Below are positions 12,947 to 25,800 of a DNA stretch of 64,000 nucleotides, piece by piece; within the stretch, counting starts at the first letter, position 1; the number at the start of each line of letters is the position of its first letter. The notes under the pieces are model-generated. The model was not told the origin of the DNA, made no database searches, and saw nothing but the letters and a program-made list of their open reading frames with translations. The position numbers and the translations under genes are program-made. Source of the stretch: Chrysomallon squamiferum (lineage: Eukaryota; Mollusca; Gastropoda; Neomphalida; Peltospiridae); contig CM022670.1 in assembly GCA_012295275.1 (NCBI GenBank), forward strand, positions 4,048,264 through 4,112,263, read 5' to 3'.

Positions 12947-15250
12947 CACATACACACAAACTGAAATAATAATAGTTTGAAATGCTTGATGAATGTTACT
13001 AATACAGAGTGTTACACTAATGATCTGCTTTGATACAACAAAATATTTAAAAAGTTTACTTTACAAATTGATGTATCACATGCATGCAACAGGGTATTTT
13101 TCTAAAATAAAATACTATTCGGCATGCCACAATACTAAGTATAGATAAACTTTGTGATTCTTTTTTGAAATGTTATATGTAGATGTGTGAAATAAATCCG
13201 TTTTTGTGGCTTTATGATCAGGGGTATGTGTCTTCTCCTACCATTACAGCAGGCTTACTGAATAGGTAATTAAATTGTATTTAATGGATTTTGGAATACA
13301 ATAACTTCTTCTTTGCATTCCAAGATATCTTGTTACAGAGAAGAAAAAAAAAGTTTACTCTTGAAATAAAGCTAATTATGAATTTGTTCCGTTGGTCTGG
13401 TTTTCAAAATAATTTATTACAGCAGTCAAAGATAGTGTCACTGTTTTATTGAAAAACTATGGGTTTTTGAATATTATTGGCATTTATTGGCATGTATTTA
13501 TTGGCATCTCTTATTTTTATTGTTTTGTTGTTATTTATTTTGCTTTTCAGGAAGTTTTTAACAGATTTTGTTATTATGGTTAAGGTTGTTTTGTTTTTAA
13601 ATGTCTGGATTGAACTAATAATAACAATAATAATGATGATAATAATGATGATGATGATATTTATGTTACAGTTATTAAACATGACCAAGTCAAACAATTT
13701 CATTTTTGAGATAATTTGAAATAGACCGTGTAAATATTTCTTAATATGTGAGAAGTCGCCACGATTTTAAAATGAAGTTTTGTGTACAGTATATTTGCTT
13801 TGTTAAATTGATTGTAATAGATTGCAGTAGCCATACAATAACTAGTATTATTGTTTAAGTACACGTACAAAATTTAAAAGATAATGGTCTTTACACTTTA
13901 ATTAAAAAACATTAATTTTTTTATTTGAACTTTTATTTGTCTTTGAATTTTAGATGTTTTACTCTAAAATGCAAAGAAAAATAAACATGAAAGATAATGA
14001 AGTTTTTATTTATTTATTATATTTATTTATTTGTTTGTTTGTGTATTTCAGTTATACCAAGCCTCGGACATTTGCTGACTGTGTTGGAGATGAACTACCT
14101 GTTGGATGGGAGGAAGCCTATGACCCTAATGTTGGGGTGTACTACATCAACCATATAAATCGTGAGTACTGTTTATCTGACATGCATTTTGTTTCGTATT
14201 ATCTGTAAATAAATGAAAAACTGAATATCACATAATAACTAAAAAAGGACAATGCTGTTTTATATCCTAACTGATTAAAAGCTTGTCGGTTTAGATATGA
14301 TGGAATTCTGTTTTCTGGTATTTAAAGTACCATTATTAATTAAGATAATGTGGTTATATTAAATTTAATCATGTTAATATTCTGTTGATGTCACTGTAGA
14401 ATCAAACTGTGTTATGTGCAAATATATATCTATGTAGCTGATAGCTGTAATATATATTTAAAAATACATTATACCTGGTTAATTAACAGTTCTTGAAATT
14501 GAAATAAATAAAGATGAGCAACACAGTTAACCAATTTTTATTTTGCTTACATGGCATATATTTTTTATATTTGTTACGTGGTAATTTGAACGACTGAACC
14601 ATGTTAAATATCTGAATTGAAGGTTGTGTAATAAAAAAAAGAGACAAGATAATAGAAATAATGATCAAAATTGTACTATAGTCTTTCTGATTTAAAGTTC
14701 AAATTTAATGGAGAATTTTTTCTCTTTTTTAATTTTCTATTTATTTAAAAAAAAAAAAGAATTACATTTTCAGGCAGTTTACATACTAATCCATTTTTAA
14801 AAAACAGTTATCAGCATAATCAGAGATAAAATCTGCATACTTTGTTGTAAAGTTTGCTTGTAACAACAAGATACAAAATAACAGTGGTAGCCATATCTAT
14901 GTGTTTTTGAAAACGGATCTTCTAACAGAATGATCAGATTTAACAGATTATTATTCACTTCTTGTTGTGTACATTTCAAGCATTTTGAATATCTTCTACC
15001 ATAATATAAAACTATTTTCTTTTCTTTTTTTCCCTAAACTTCATCAGATTACATACTTGGGATTACAATTTAAAATGATTTTGGTCATTACTTTTGATAT
15101 TAGGAGATTTTCTTGAGAAACTTCTAAATCTAAAAAAACACACACACACACACACAGGTTGTTATCTCTATATAAAAATCTTCAGTGTCATAAACCTAAG
15201 ACTGCATTTTCTCAAAACATGTGCCAGAAATTTTATTTTTAAAACAATTT

Positions 15251-15289
<39 letters not shown>

Positions 15290-18261
15290 AACATGCTTTA
15301 CTGGTTTTAGTTATGAATATTTAAAATGTTTAATTTAAATGATACAGACTGATAATTTCTTCATAGGATTAAAAAAAAAAAAATAAACATAATAATAATA
15401 AAAAATATTAAAAAAAACAAAAAACAACATAATAATAAAAATAAATAAATAAAGATAAATATATTTAAATTAATAATAATAATAGTGATGACAAACAAAA
15501 AATAAAATAATTTTCAATTTTAATCTTTATAATTATTTTAATTGGAAGCATTAATAACATTTGTTAAAATTATTGTCATACCCCCAACTGAACGAGTAGT
15601 TGATAGATAGAGAATAGAAATGTTTTTTTTATGGTAAATACGTTCTGGCACTCAGCCTTATGGCAGTGGTTTGTTAGTCCAGCATACACAAAAGTTAATC
15701 TGAGTCAAACAAAGGAGGCAGCCAGAAACTAAAGACCTAAGACATAAAGTTGATTTAGCATTTGGGCATTTTTTTAAACCCACATACCATTGTTGTATAA
15801 GAGCATAAATAGAAATATGTGATACCTATTGTAGTATTTTTTTTTTTTTTTTTAAAACACTATTTTTGTTTTCTTCCATATTTAAGAATAAAAAAAATAA
15901 TAAAAGATTAATATAAAATGGAACCAAAAGATGACTGTCAGTAAGTTAATTTTTACACATTTTAATAATAACAAACGTCAGGTGTCAACATATGGTTCCT
16001 GTCTAATAATAATATCTGAGAGATGAAACCTGCAATTACCGCACTGTGGGATACTTTTATCAGCTAGCAGCAAGATCTTTTATTATCCAGAATGCATGTA
16101 ACTCAAGTTATTGGGAAGTGGCTGGAATGATAAATAGCCTGCTGTATTTTCTTTATACATGCCAGCTAATTAGAAAGGATGTCATGTAACTGGCTTTATA
16201 TGTTCTTTTCCAGACTGCTTATTCTAAAAGCTGATACTAGAATCTTATTCATTGAGAGTTAATTTGTGTTATTTTGTCATTCTTTTACTGATGCACTTTG
16301 AGTTAGAATCTGTTAACAAGGGTACAAGTACATATTCAAACATTTTGTGTTTCAGAGGTCAACCAACTTGAGGATCCTAGGCAGCAATGGAGGAAAGAAC
16401 AAGAACAGATGCTCAAGGATTATCTGGTTACAGCACAAGAAGATCTAGCTGTAAGTTTTTTTATTTTTTAAAATTAGTTTCTATTTTCTAAATGTTTGAA
16501 ATTTATAAATTGATGTTGCACTGTGAAAACTGATGAGAGTAGTTTTTTTTTTTTTACTGTTGTTACTTCTAAATAAAAAGTTTATTTCACATTCCTTGTA
16601 CCTGTAAACACAGATATAAATTTACCTCCAAAATTTACATTCCAGGCCAAGAAAGAGATCTATGCTGTGAAGGAACAGCGTCTTCGACTTGCCCAGGATG
16701 AGTATCATCACCTCACGGAAACACTGTCTGGCTGGAAGTCCTCCAGAACTAGCTGTGAGTTCAAACCTTCTTTTTCATTTTTTATTCTTTCTCCCACAGA
16801 CTGCAAGGATGAAATACACTGCATTATGTTTACAAAAATGAAGATGAATATGTGTCTACCAGAGAAAGAAATGATGTATGTATGTCTGCCAGAGAAAACA
16901 AAAAAAAGTGCATATATGAGTGCGTGAGAGAGAAAAAGACAGAGCAAAGTGAGAGACAGACAGACAGACAGAACAATTTTGAATATTTTCAAGCTTTATT
17001 TATCCTTCAGGTGTTCAGCTTCTTCTTCTTTTACTTTTAGTCTTCTATAATTTTCTTTATCAACACAGTTGTACACAAGCATGTAACTTGTTTAGTTGAG
17101 TGTACAGTAAGTCTGGTGTTTGTCTGTGCTATTGGTTAACTCAAGTCAGATGAAGTGTTAATAAAAGAGCTGAGTGAAACGAGATACCTCTGACTAACAC
17201 AACAACTATTACTAGCAGTAATTAGCTAAGAGTGGGGCAGTACAGTTTTTGTAAACACAGAACCTGAGCAGCCAAGCACACGCTGAAAAGAAAGTGCATG
17301 CAGAAAACCGCAAACAAATTACTGTCATGAAAAAAATGTGATTTCTTTAAAAAGTATGTAGTGGTTGAGGGATGAAAGAATTCATCTTGCAGATGATTAA
17401 TGAAACATATCATATGTTTGGTGTTTAAACTGGAAATAAATATAATAGAAGTTTTTATATATAGAAATGTGTGTGTGTGTGTGTAAACAGTGTTAATCTA
17501 CAAATAGACAGCAAGCACATATCAAATTAATTTTCATTTTTATTACTGTGGTAATTATGTGATACAAATGTGAAATTAAAGCAAATGTAGACGTCGTCAT
17601 GTTTTTACAGAAGGGAATAAAAAAAAAATTAAAAAAAATAAGACCAAAAGTAAAAACTACAAAAATATCTTCTAATGACTACCAAGGTGGAGGTTAAAAA
17701 AAAAAAGAAAAAAAGAAATGTGTTAAATATAACTAAGAACCCCCCAGATTGCCACACACATTATCAGTTAGAATTGTCCTGGCCTCTTTTAATGGTGTAA
17801 CATTAGCAGGAGTTGGACAGGTAGTTGGGTTTTAGTTTTCTTTTGTACCCCCTGCAGTACGTGGTTTTATATTTCCTGGTGTTTCTCCAGTCACCCTTTT
17901 TGCACTTACTTTTCATTTGGAGTCGGGCTATTACTTTTCTACAGCCAGCCTGCTGAGAAGTGGTTTATCTGTTTGGTATTACAAATTCTAACATGTATGT
18001 GCTCGTGGTGTGGTCCATCACACTCGAAACAACACTTCTTTTCCTTTTTTAAAATCCATTCCAAGATGCTGCTTGCAATTTAAGAAAGAAAACCAACAAC
18101 AACAAAAAGAGAATAATAAATAGCTTCGTTTTTTTTTTTTTTTTTTTTTTTTTTTTCAGTGCCATTTATTAGGAATCTTATCATATGCTAAAGGAAATTG
18201 CTGTTTATGCTTATTATAAACAGGATGCCAGTTCATATGATAATAATAATAATAATAATAA

Positions 18262-18295
<34 letters not shown>

Positions 18296-19230
18296 CATAC
18301 ACAGCTGTTTTTTAATTTTTGTTCTTATTTGTTTTTCCCTTTTTTTTTTTTTTGGAATATCTTTAGTATATTTAAAAGGTCCGTTAGAGTATATAATAAT
18401 TAAAAATGATTTGAAATGTATTAGTTAGCAGGATCAATCCTTGTAAATGAACCTGTTAGGCTGTTTATAGAAAATTAATTAACGTGACCTGATGGTATTG
18501 TTCGTCAGTTAAAAACATTGAACTTAATAAAAACTTTCCACTTATTGTCTTCTTCACTGGGGTGTTCATCACTGTGACTGTTCTGAGAGAAAGTGACAAA
18601 GTCATTCACACACAACTACTTCAGTTTGATTTCTCTGATACTTCTTGAAAGTGTTTCCTCACGTTTTGTGGGATATTCCCTCTGACTTTATTACCCTCAT
18701 TAGTTCCAAGAGGCTAGGGTGTTAAGTACACTTTTGCTAATTGCAGTAAAACAGATGCAGGTGAATGATTTACTGTTCAGTTTTGAGAGAGAGAGAGAGA
18801 AATAAATCTATTGAACAAAATTTAAAAAAAACAGGAAAAAAAGTATATGATTATTTAATATATGGAGCATTGGTTGGAATGGAAAACAGACCTGTAGTTG
18901 CAGTGATATTGTCTTCTTTTAGTCAGATAACTAACAACATTATTATTATTTTTATTTTGTTTCACTTCTTTTTATTTTATACCAGCACTGTACCAAAACC
19001 ATGCTGAATGTCATTTGGAATCTATTATGTTGTGAAATAAACCTATCTCTTTGTACTTCACTGGCTTACATTGTTATGCCTACAGCTATGTTTACATCAT
19101 TCAAGTATCCTACATAACTACACATTCCTTCATACTACTCACTGGCCTAGTTTGACCACTGCTGTACAACAGACCTCAACAGTTAGCTTTATGTGATAGT
19201 AAACAGATATCTATGTGTATATTAACAGAT

Positions 19231-19268
<38 letters not shown>

Positions 19269-20768
19269 TATTATTATTATTATTAATGCAGCCAGGAACT
19301 TAATTGTTTGTTTAATGCCTTACATTATAGTGTTACTCGTTTGGTGGTGTGTCTGTTAAAATATTAGTGTATAAGAAGAATCATCATTTTTTTTTATTTT
19401 TATTTTTTTCCCTCCTAGGTTAATTATTAACAACCTTTTAATTTGATTTTTAAAGAAGTTTATTTTATTTTATTAATATAATTTTTTTTATTTATTTTTT
19501 TTCTATATGTACCAGTTTTTTCAGTTTGGACACAGTATTTGTGTGTTAAAACAAAAGTTAAATCCCAAAGTTTGCATTCATAAAAACATAAATCGGTTTC
19601 TCTGGGTTTTAATCTAAAAAAAAGTAACAGTGACTAGTCTTATTCTGAAGTGAAAACATATTAGATTGTTTTGGTGTTTTTTTCCTGTTTTAGATAAATA
19701 TATATATTTATTATTATTTTTTTTTTTTGGCATAAATTTGATACTTGAGCATTAACTGTCTAACATGCAGATGAATATTTTATGTATACCGATTACATAT
19801 ATATAGATTTCCCTCATTTTTTTTAATTTTTTTTTTTCCAGTCAGTATTATAGCATTAGCAAATACTGTTTTCCAGTTCTTAGTTCATTAGTAGTTAAAT
19901 CATGTCTCACTGAAACTGATCAGATATGTCTTCACTGAGCTTCACTTGTTCTGAAGTTAAACAAAATTACTTTGCCATATTAAATTCCATTGTGTGTATT
20001 AGCTCTGAGCATTTCCCATGCACAATGTAATCCCACTCGGGCTTATAATATCTTGCAGCTCTCTGGTATGCAGTATGGTTTCTCTCTCTCTCATGTGATC
20101 TGACCTGGTATTTTCTTTATGCCAGTTTTGACAGGTTAATATTCAGAAAGCTTTAAGCCCAATACATCAAACAGTTTTTGCACTGGAATGTAGAACTTGA
20201 AGGAATAGTTCTGTTCCACACACCTCCCCCCCACCTTGGTGTTTTTCTGCTGCTGATTGCATTCATGTACAATTGCATAGCTGAGATGGCAAACAATACT
20301 GATTTATTTCATCTGTTTTGTGTCAGAATGCCTCCTCCTCCTGATTTAGTGTGCATTTTGTTTATCAAATTGTTGTGAAATTTGGGCTCATCAGTAAATA
20401 AAACAGCACTGTTATTTTTATCACACCAATAACAAATAATAAAATAAAAATTTGAAATATATTATATTAAATTATTGCTTCATCATGTTAAAATATTTAA
20501 TGAGATTTATACTGAGAGAGAGAGAGAGAGAGAGAAAGAGTTAGAGAGAGAGAGAGAGTAATGATATACAATATCAATTTGATATAAGGCAACAAAAGAA
20601 TGGATAGAAAGAGAAAAAGATTTAGGAAAAAGATGAGAATCTAACAATGTTATTTCCTACTATTTTATGGATCATCAAACAATAATAATAAAACAATAGA
20701 AAAGTTTAAATGAAAACTGATTATTTCCTACAGATATGTATTATCTCCTCACTCACTCACTCTCTCTC

Positions 20769-20831
<63 letters not shown>

Positions 20832-21218
20832 TACATATATTTAAAGATAAACACACACAAACATTGCCTATACCCAAGTCTATACTTGACAGATTCTTTC
20901 ATCTTTATTGTTTCTCTTGCTTGCTTTCAGTAAAAATATAAGATTTCATGTTGATATAACAGTATTCTGTTTCTTCAGAATAAATGAAGTATACAATTTA
21001 AATAGACCTCTGTACCACACAAGTTTCTGTAGAAAGATCTCCATTTAAATTTCTCATGGTGTATATTATTGAAAAAATAAAATAAAAGATTTGAACATTT
21101 ATGCTTAATTTTTGTATCTAAATATATATGGGGGGTTTTCTGGGTTTTTTTTTTCAGTACTAAATGCATCTTTCCATAAGAACATATATCACATATTTGA
21201 ACTTTTCTGCAGTTATTA

Positions 21219-21267
<49 letters not shown>

Positions 21268-22784
21268 CATCATTATTTTTTTATCTAAATACATTATTTA
21301 TCAAACAATGCAGAGTAAAATTTATGTAGACATCTTCTTTCTTTTTAACATATATATTTCAATGGCAGCACTGAATATTTCTTTTTTTAATTAAAAAATC
21401 TGTTTCTAAAAATGTTACACAGTATTATGTTTAAAATTCATCATATTCTGTTTTGTTGAGTATGACATATGAAGTTACTTTTGTACTCACCTATCCTTAA
21501 ACATTCATTCATTCATTCTCTGAGTGAGTGAGTGAGTGTAATGTATCCCAGATGATTGTCTTGTAAATGTTTAAGCACTGAGTTGTCCATTAAATTTTGA
21601 AATGTGATAGTAAATTAAGCAAGAACATGACAAAAACAGTGAAGGAAAGACAACACAATCTTGTTATAAAATATTTTACAGGATGCAAGTCTGTCTTAAA
21701 TAATCAAGAAAGTCTTTTTGAAAGTAACGATATTTAAATTTATTCTTTTGTTGTTAATTATCTTTAAAAATATGCTGATAATATTGTGGTAATAAATTTA
21801 GTAAAAATATGGAAAATACAGTAAAGCAAAGAAAACAGTGTTGATGTGAATATGGTACAGAATAATTTTTCAAGAAAGTGTTTTTGAAAGTAAATATTTT
21901 TAATATATTATTTGGTTTGTGAATTGCCATTAAAAATACAACTTTCATTACTATAATTTGTTAATAATAATGTATGATTACAACTTACAGTGATAACTGG
22001 AGGCTGATATTTTCATTTATTTTTTCTTAACAAACAGACATAGAAAAACAGTAACAGTAGCAGCAGTGACAACAATTACAACAACTTCAACAACAACAAA
22101 ATCTATAATAAACCAACAAATGTGGCAACATTGCAGAGATTTATGGCTTTTAAAAATTATTATTGATTTTTATTTTTTGTTATTAAGATCTTTGTTTGAA
22201 ATTGTTACAAGAAAAAGTTAGCTCCTTGTTTCCATTTAGTTTTTCTTCATTATTAACACAAACTTTAAACAAAATAGTAATGTGAAGATGTACAAAATGT
22301 ATTTAAGTCTGAAGTAAATCCTGTAACAGTATATGAGTATTTTATTTTAGTTCAGTGTACTACAAAAGGTACATCTGACATTTGACTTTAGTCTAGACTA
22401 TTTATATCTGTTAATGCAGTGGTATAATAATATAAACATGGATAACGTACACATCTTCTTTCTTTTTTCTTTCACCATATGTTGTTTATTTCCTTGAACA
22501 TCTAAAGTGCTACTTTCTGTTACTAAAACCACTTCATTTTTTTTTTTTCTTTTCCAGAACACCACGTAGGTGTATGTAGATGTTTGTAATAAAGTATATT
22601 TCCAGTCTTGTTCACATTTGTCGTGCATATTCCGGATGCTTCTTCTTCTTTCCCAGAATTCATGGCATTGGTCTCTGTAGATCTTTTTTTTTGTTGTTTT
22701 TGTTAGGTTGAGATTTCTTTGATTCACTGAATGTTTTCAGAGTGTTTGCAAAACAAGTCTGTAAAACAAAATTGTTATTTTGTC

Positions 22785-22821
<37 letters not shown>

Positions 22822-25800
22822 TCAGTATGTTGTAATTTCTTCCACCCATACAACAGTGCTTACATCAATCAATGAGTCTGCCCCTCTCCATACCATCTGT
22901 TGTATTCCCATCCTTTCCAACACATAATGGAAGAAGTAATGTACAGAATATGAATGTATCGTTTGACATGTTTATTGTAATTTTAATTGGGAGAAAGTGT
23001 TGAAAGTCCATTACAAATACATCAGTAGTGAAATAATAGAAAAATTGAGAAAGTGTGTTGTGGTTTAAACTTTTGCTAATGTGTTTATCTGGATGTACTG
23101 ATACGCTTGTAGATGTAATTGATTTTATGCATAAATTTTACATACTATTTATTACTTTATTTTAGTTATTAATTTTTGGTATTTATTTATCAATTTTTTT
23201 AATGTAAATTTATAAAACTGATTTTAGATAATTTATTTGATGAGAAAAAATTTGTCAGAATGAATGTAATTATTTATAAAATGTGTTAGACAAATTCTAT
23301 TTATGTTGGTATTAAAAAATATTTTATTAAGTGTTTTGAAATTTTATTTTTTGTCTTGCAGTGAATTCCAACTCCAGTGTGGGTAGTACAAAATACGATC
23401 CTGATTTATTAAAGTCAGATATTTGTCTTGCGAAAAAAAGCGTTGCTCGACTCAAACGGGAATTGGAACAAATCCGAGCTGAAATGCAGTATAAAGAAAG
23501 AGGAGTTGAAACTCTCGCTAGGTGAGTTATTTATTTAAATCAGCAAGCAAAAAGAACAAATGAATAAAATTACTTTGTAAATTTAAACAATAAAATAAAT
23601 AATTTAACACCTCAATATATTTTTGATATTACACGAGTCCAAGATAGTTGACTTTTATCTGGGCTATTATTTATTTTTTTTTTTTTTTTTTTTTCACTTT
23701 AAAAAAAAAAAATATTACTTGTATTGGCAGTTTTTCTTGCTTTGTTTGGTTTTAGACTTTGCTTTTTTTCATGTTGACAAAACAGATTTAAGCTTACAGC
23801 TTAAACTATGATTAATTTTCAAATATCATTTTTTTGCTGCTTTATGATAACAGTGTACAACAAATTGTTTTGCATTATTATTTTCATAATTTTATTTCTA
23901 TTTTTTCAATGTTTATTTATTAATTTAGCATATATATATATATATTATTATTATTATTATTATTCTAAAACATTTTCTTTCCCTTTTTTCAGTTAAGACT
24001 GATCTTTTTTTCTTTCCTAACCGTCTTAAGGTTCTAAATATGTTTTAATTACACAGGCAATGTTCTGTCCCACCCAATGGCTGGTTTATCTAACATTATT
24101 GTCTGTACTTTCCCATCTGCGGGAGGGTACATACAAAAGATCCCTTGCTGCTAATTGAAAAAGAATAGCTCATGAGTAGGCAAACGCATGTTTCATCTCT
24201 CACTCTTCTTTATGTGTGTTTGATGTCATGTTAAACATTTGTTGAGTATGTCATTTAATATAATATTTCTTCTGTTCCTTCAAACGTGATAAATAGACAT
24301 TGTTAATAAGAAAGGCATGCAGAAACGTGGCCAAGTAATCTTTCTTCTTGTACTGTTATCATTTTCTTCTTCTTGTATACAGCGCACTTTATAGCTGTCA
24401 GGCTCATAAAATACACTTTTGGCATACATATTGTTTCTGGTTGGAAAATAATGTTTGCAGATTGATACATGATGTGAATTTGTTTGCTGGAATTGTTTTT
24501 GTTACATGCATTGAATACCATGAGTACCGAAAAAGACATAGCTTTCTGCTATTAATCCGAAAGTTCGTCAGTACCGAAAAAGAGTTGGCGCCGTACAGTG
24601 TTATTTCAGGAAAATTAACTCAACTGATTTGCAAGACAACAGGCGAATCTTGTCAAGCGGAATTTTGAGGAATTTTTTCGAGCTTTTCTTTAAATCATTC
24701 TTTCTTTTCTAAATTCTCCTACTTTTTTTGGTTTTCTTTTTCTTTCTTTTTTTTTTTTTCTTTTGTGTCTAACATTGTGACTGATGTGGTGTATTTTCAT
24801 TTCACTCTTGGCACTAAATGTTTGATGTATGTTAGGATGAACAGTTTTAGCGTGCAAATTGCATAACCTTAAAAGATTTTGTTATTGTTAGCCACTATCA
24901 GGCAATCTTGTGAAAATATCAGAAATTCTTTAACTATTGTTGTTTTTTTTTACTTTCTGTAACCTTTTTTTTTCTTTCTTTTGTTTTGAATAAAAATTAA
25001 ACTATTGGAAACAGATTTTTTCTTTAAATATGTAAAGGAGCAAACTATACAAATAACCTAAACAATAATAAAATAAAATAAACAAAATAAAATAAAGAAA
25101 AAGATGGAATTTTATAAAGTTTATTTTTTGCTTTATTTTTTTTCATTAACTGGCAATCAATATAACTTACTGATTAATTATTTTCTTAATTTTTTAATTA
25201 TTTTATTTGATTTGGAAATTATTTAAAATTACAACTTCATCTTTGAAAATGCTTGATACTAAAAACAGAATATCCTCAGTTTAAAAACAAAACCAAAAAT
25301 ATTTTAAAAAAAAACACGTCTTCATTTTAACATCTTTTTGTTCTTGCCAGTTGCGTCATCTCGTTAAGCACAAATAACATATTAGATATCTAATTCTGTG
25401 GAATTCATTTGCCTTTATGTAGTTGAAAAGAATTTTGTACTACTTGATTACCTAATCCATGCTGTGGTATTTTGGGTGGATGCCAGCAGTAGCGACTGTG
25501 TGTGGTATGTCCTTGTACAGGTCTACCAGTTTACCACAGTCACTGGATTCTCAACACATCTTGCTACACCTGCTGACCTGTCTCTGAATTCTTGTAGTCG
25601 TTCATACATGTGTCTTCTGTCACACAAGTATGCCACTGAGTTGACAAGTACACTGTTTCCTGTTCATTTCTGTAATAGCATATATATATATATATATATA
25701 TATTAGTATTCTGTTGTCATCTGTGTTGAAATTTACTTCTATAAATGCTTCTGTTAAGAACATTGTTACATGTTCTTGGTTAGAATGTCAACTGCATATT

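Larger units (their letters stand above)
4578..14051 (+). other. KIBRA intron 1 (9.5 kb)
   Basis: Contains a (TA)/(TACA) tract at 5940-6042, the higher-order minisatellite at 7168-8330, a SINE at 9684-9875, a degenerate repeat at about 10696-10990 and (CT)n at 12891-12943. Two better-mixed islands, 6310-6540 and 8500-8900, carry minus-strand open frames of 64-87 codons that I could not identify. The rest is AT-rich with nothing recognised. Confidence 0.6.
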
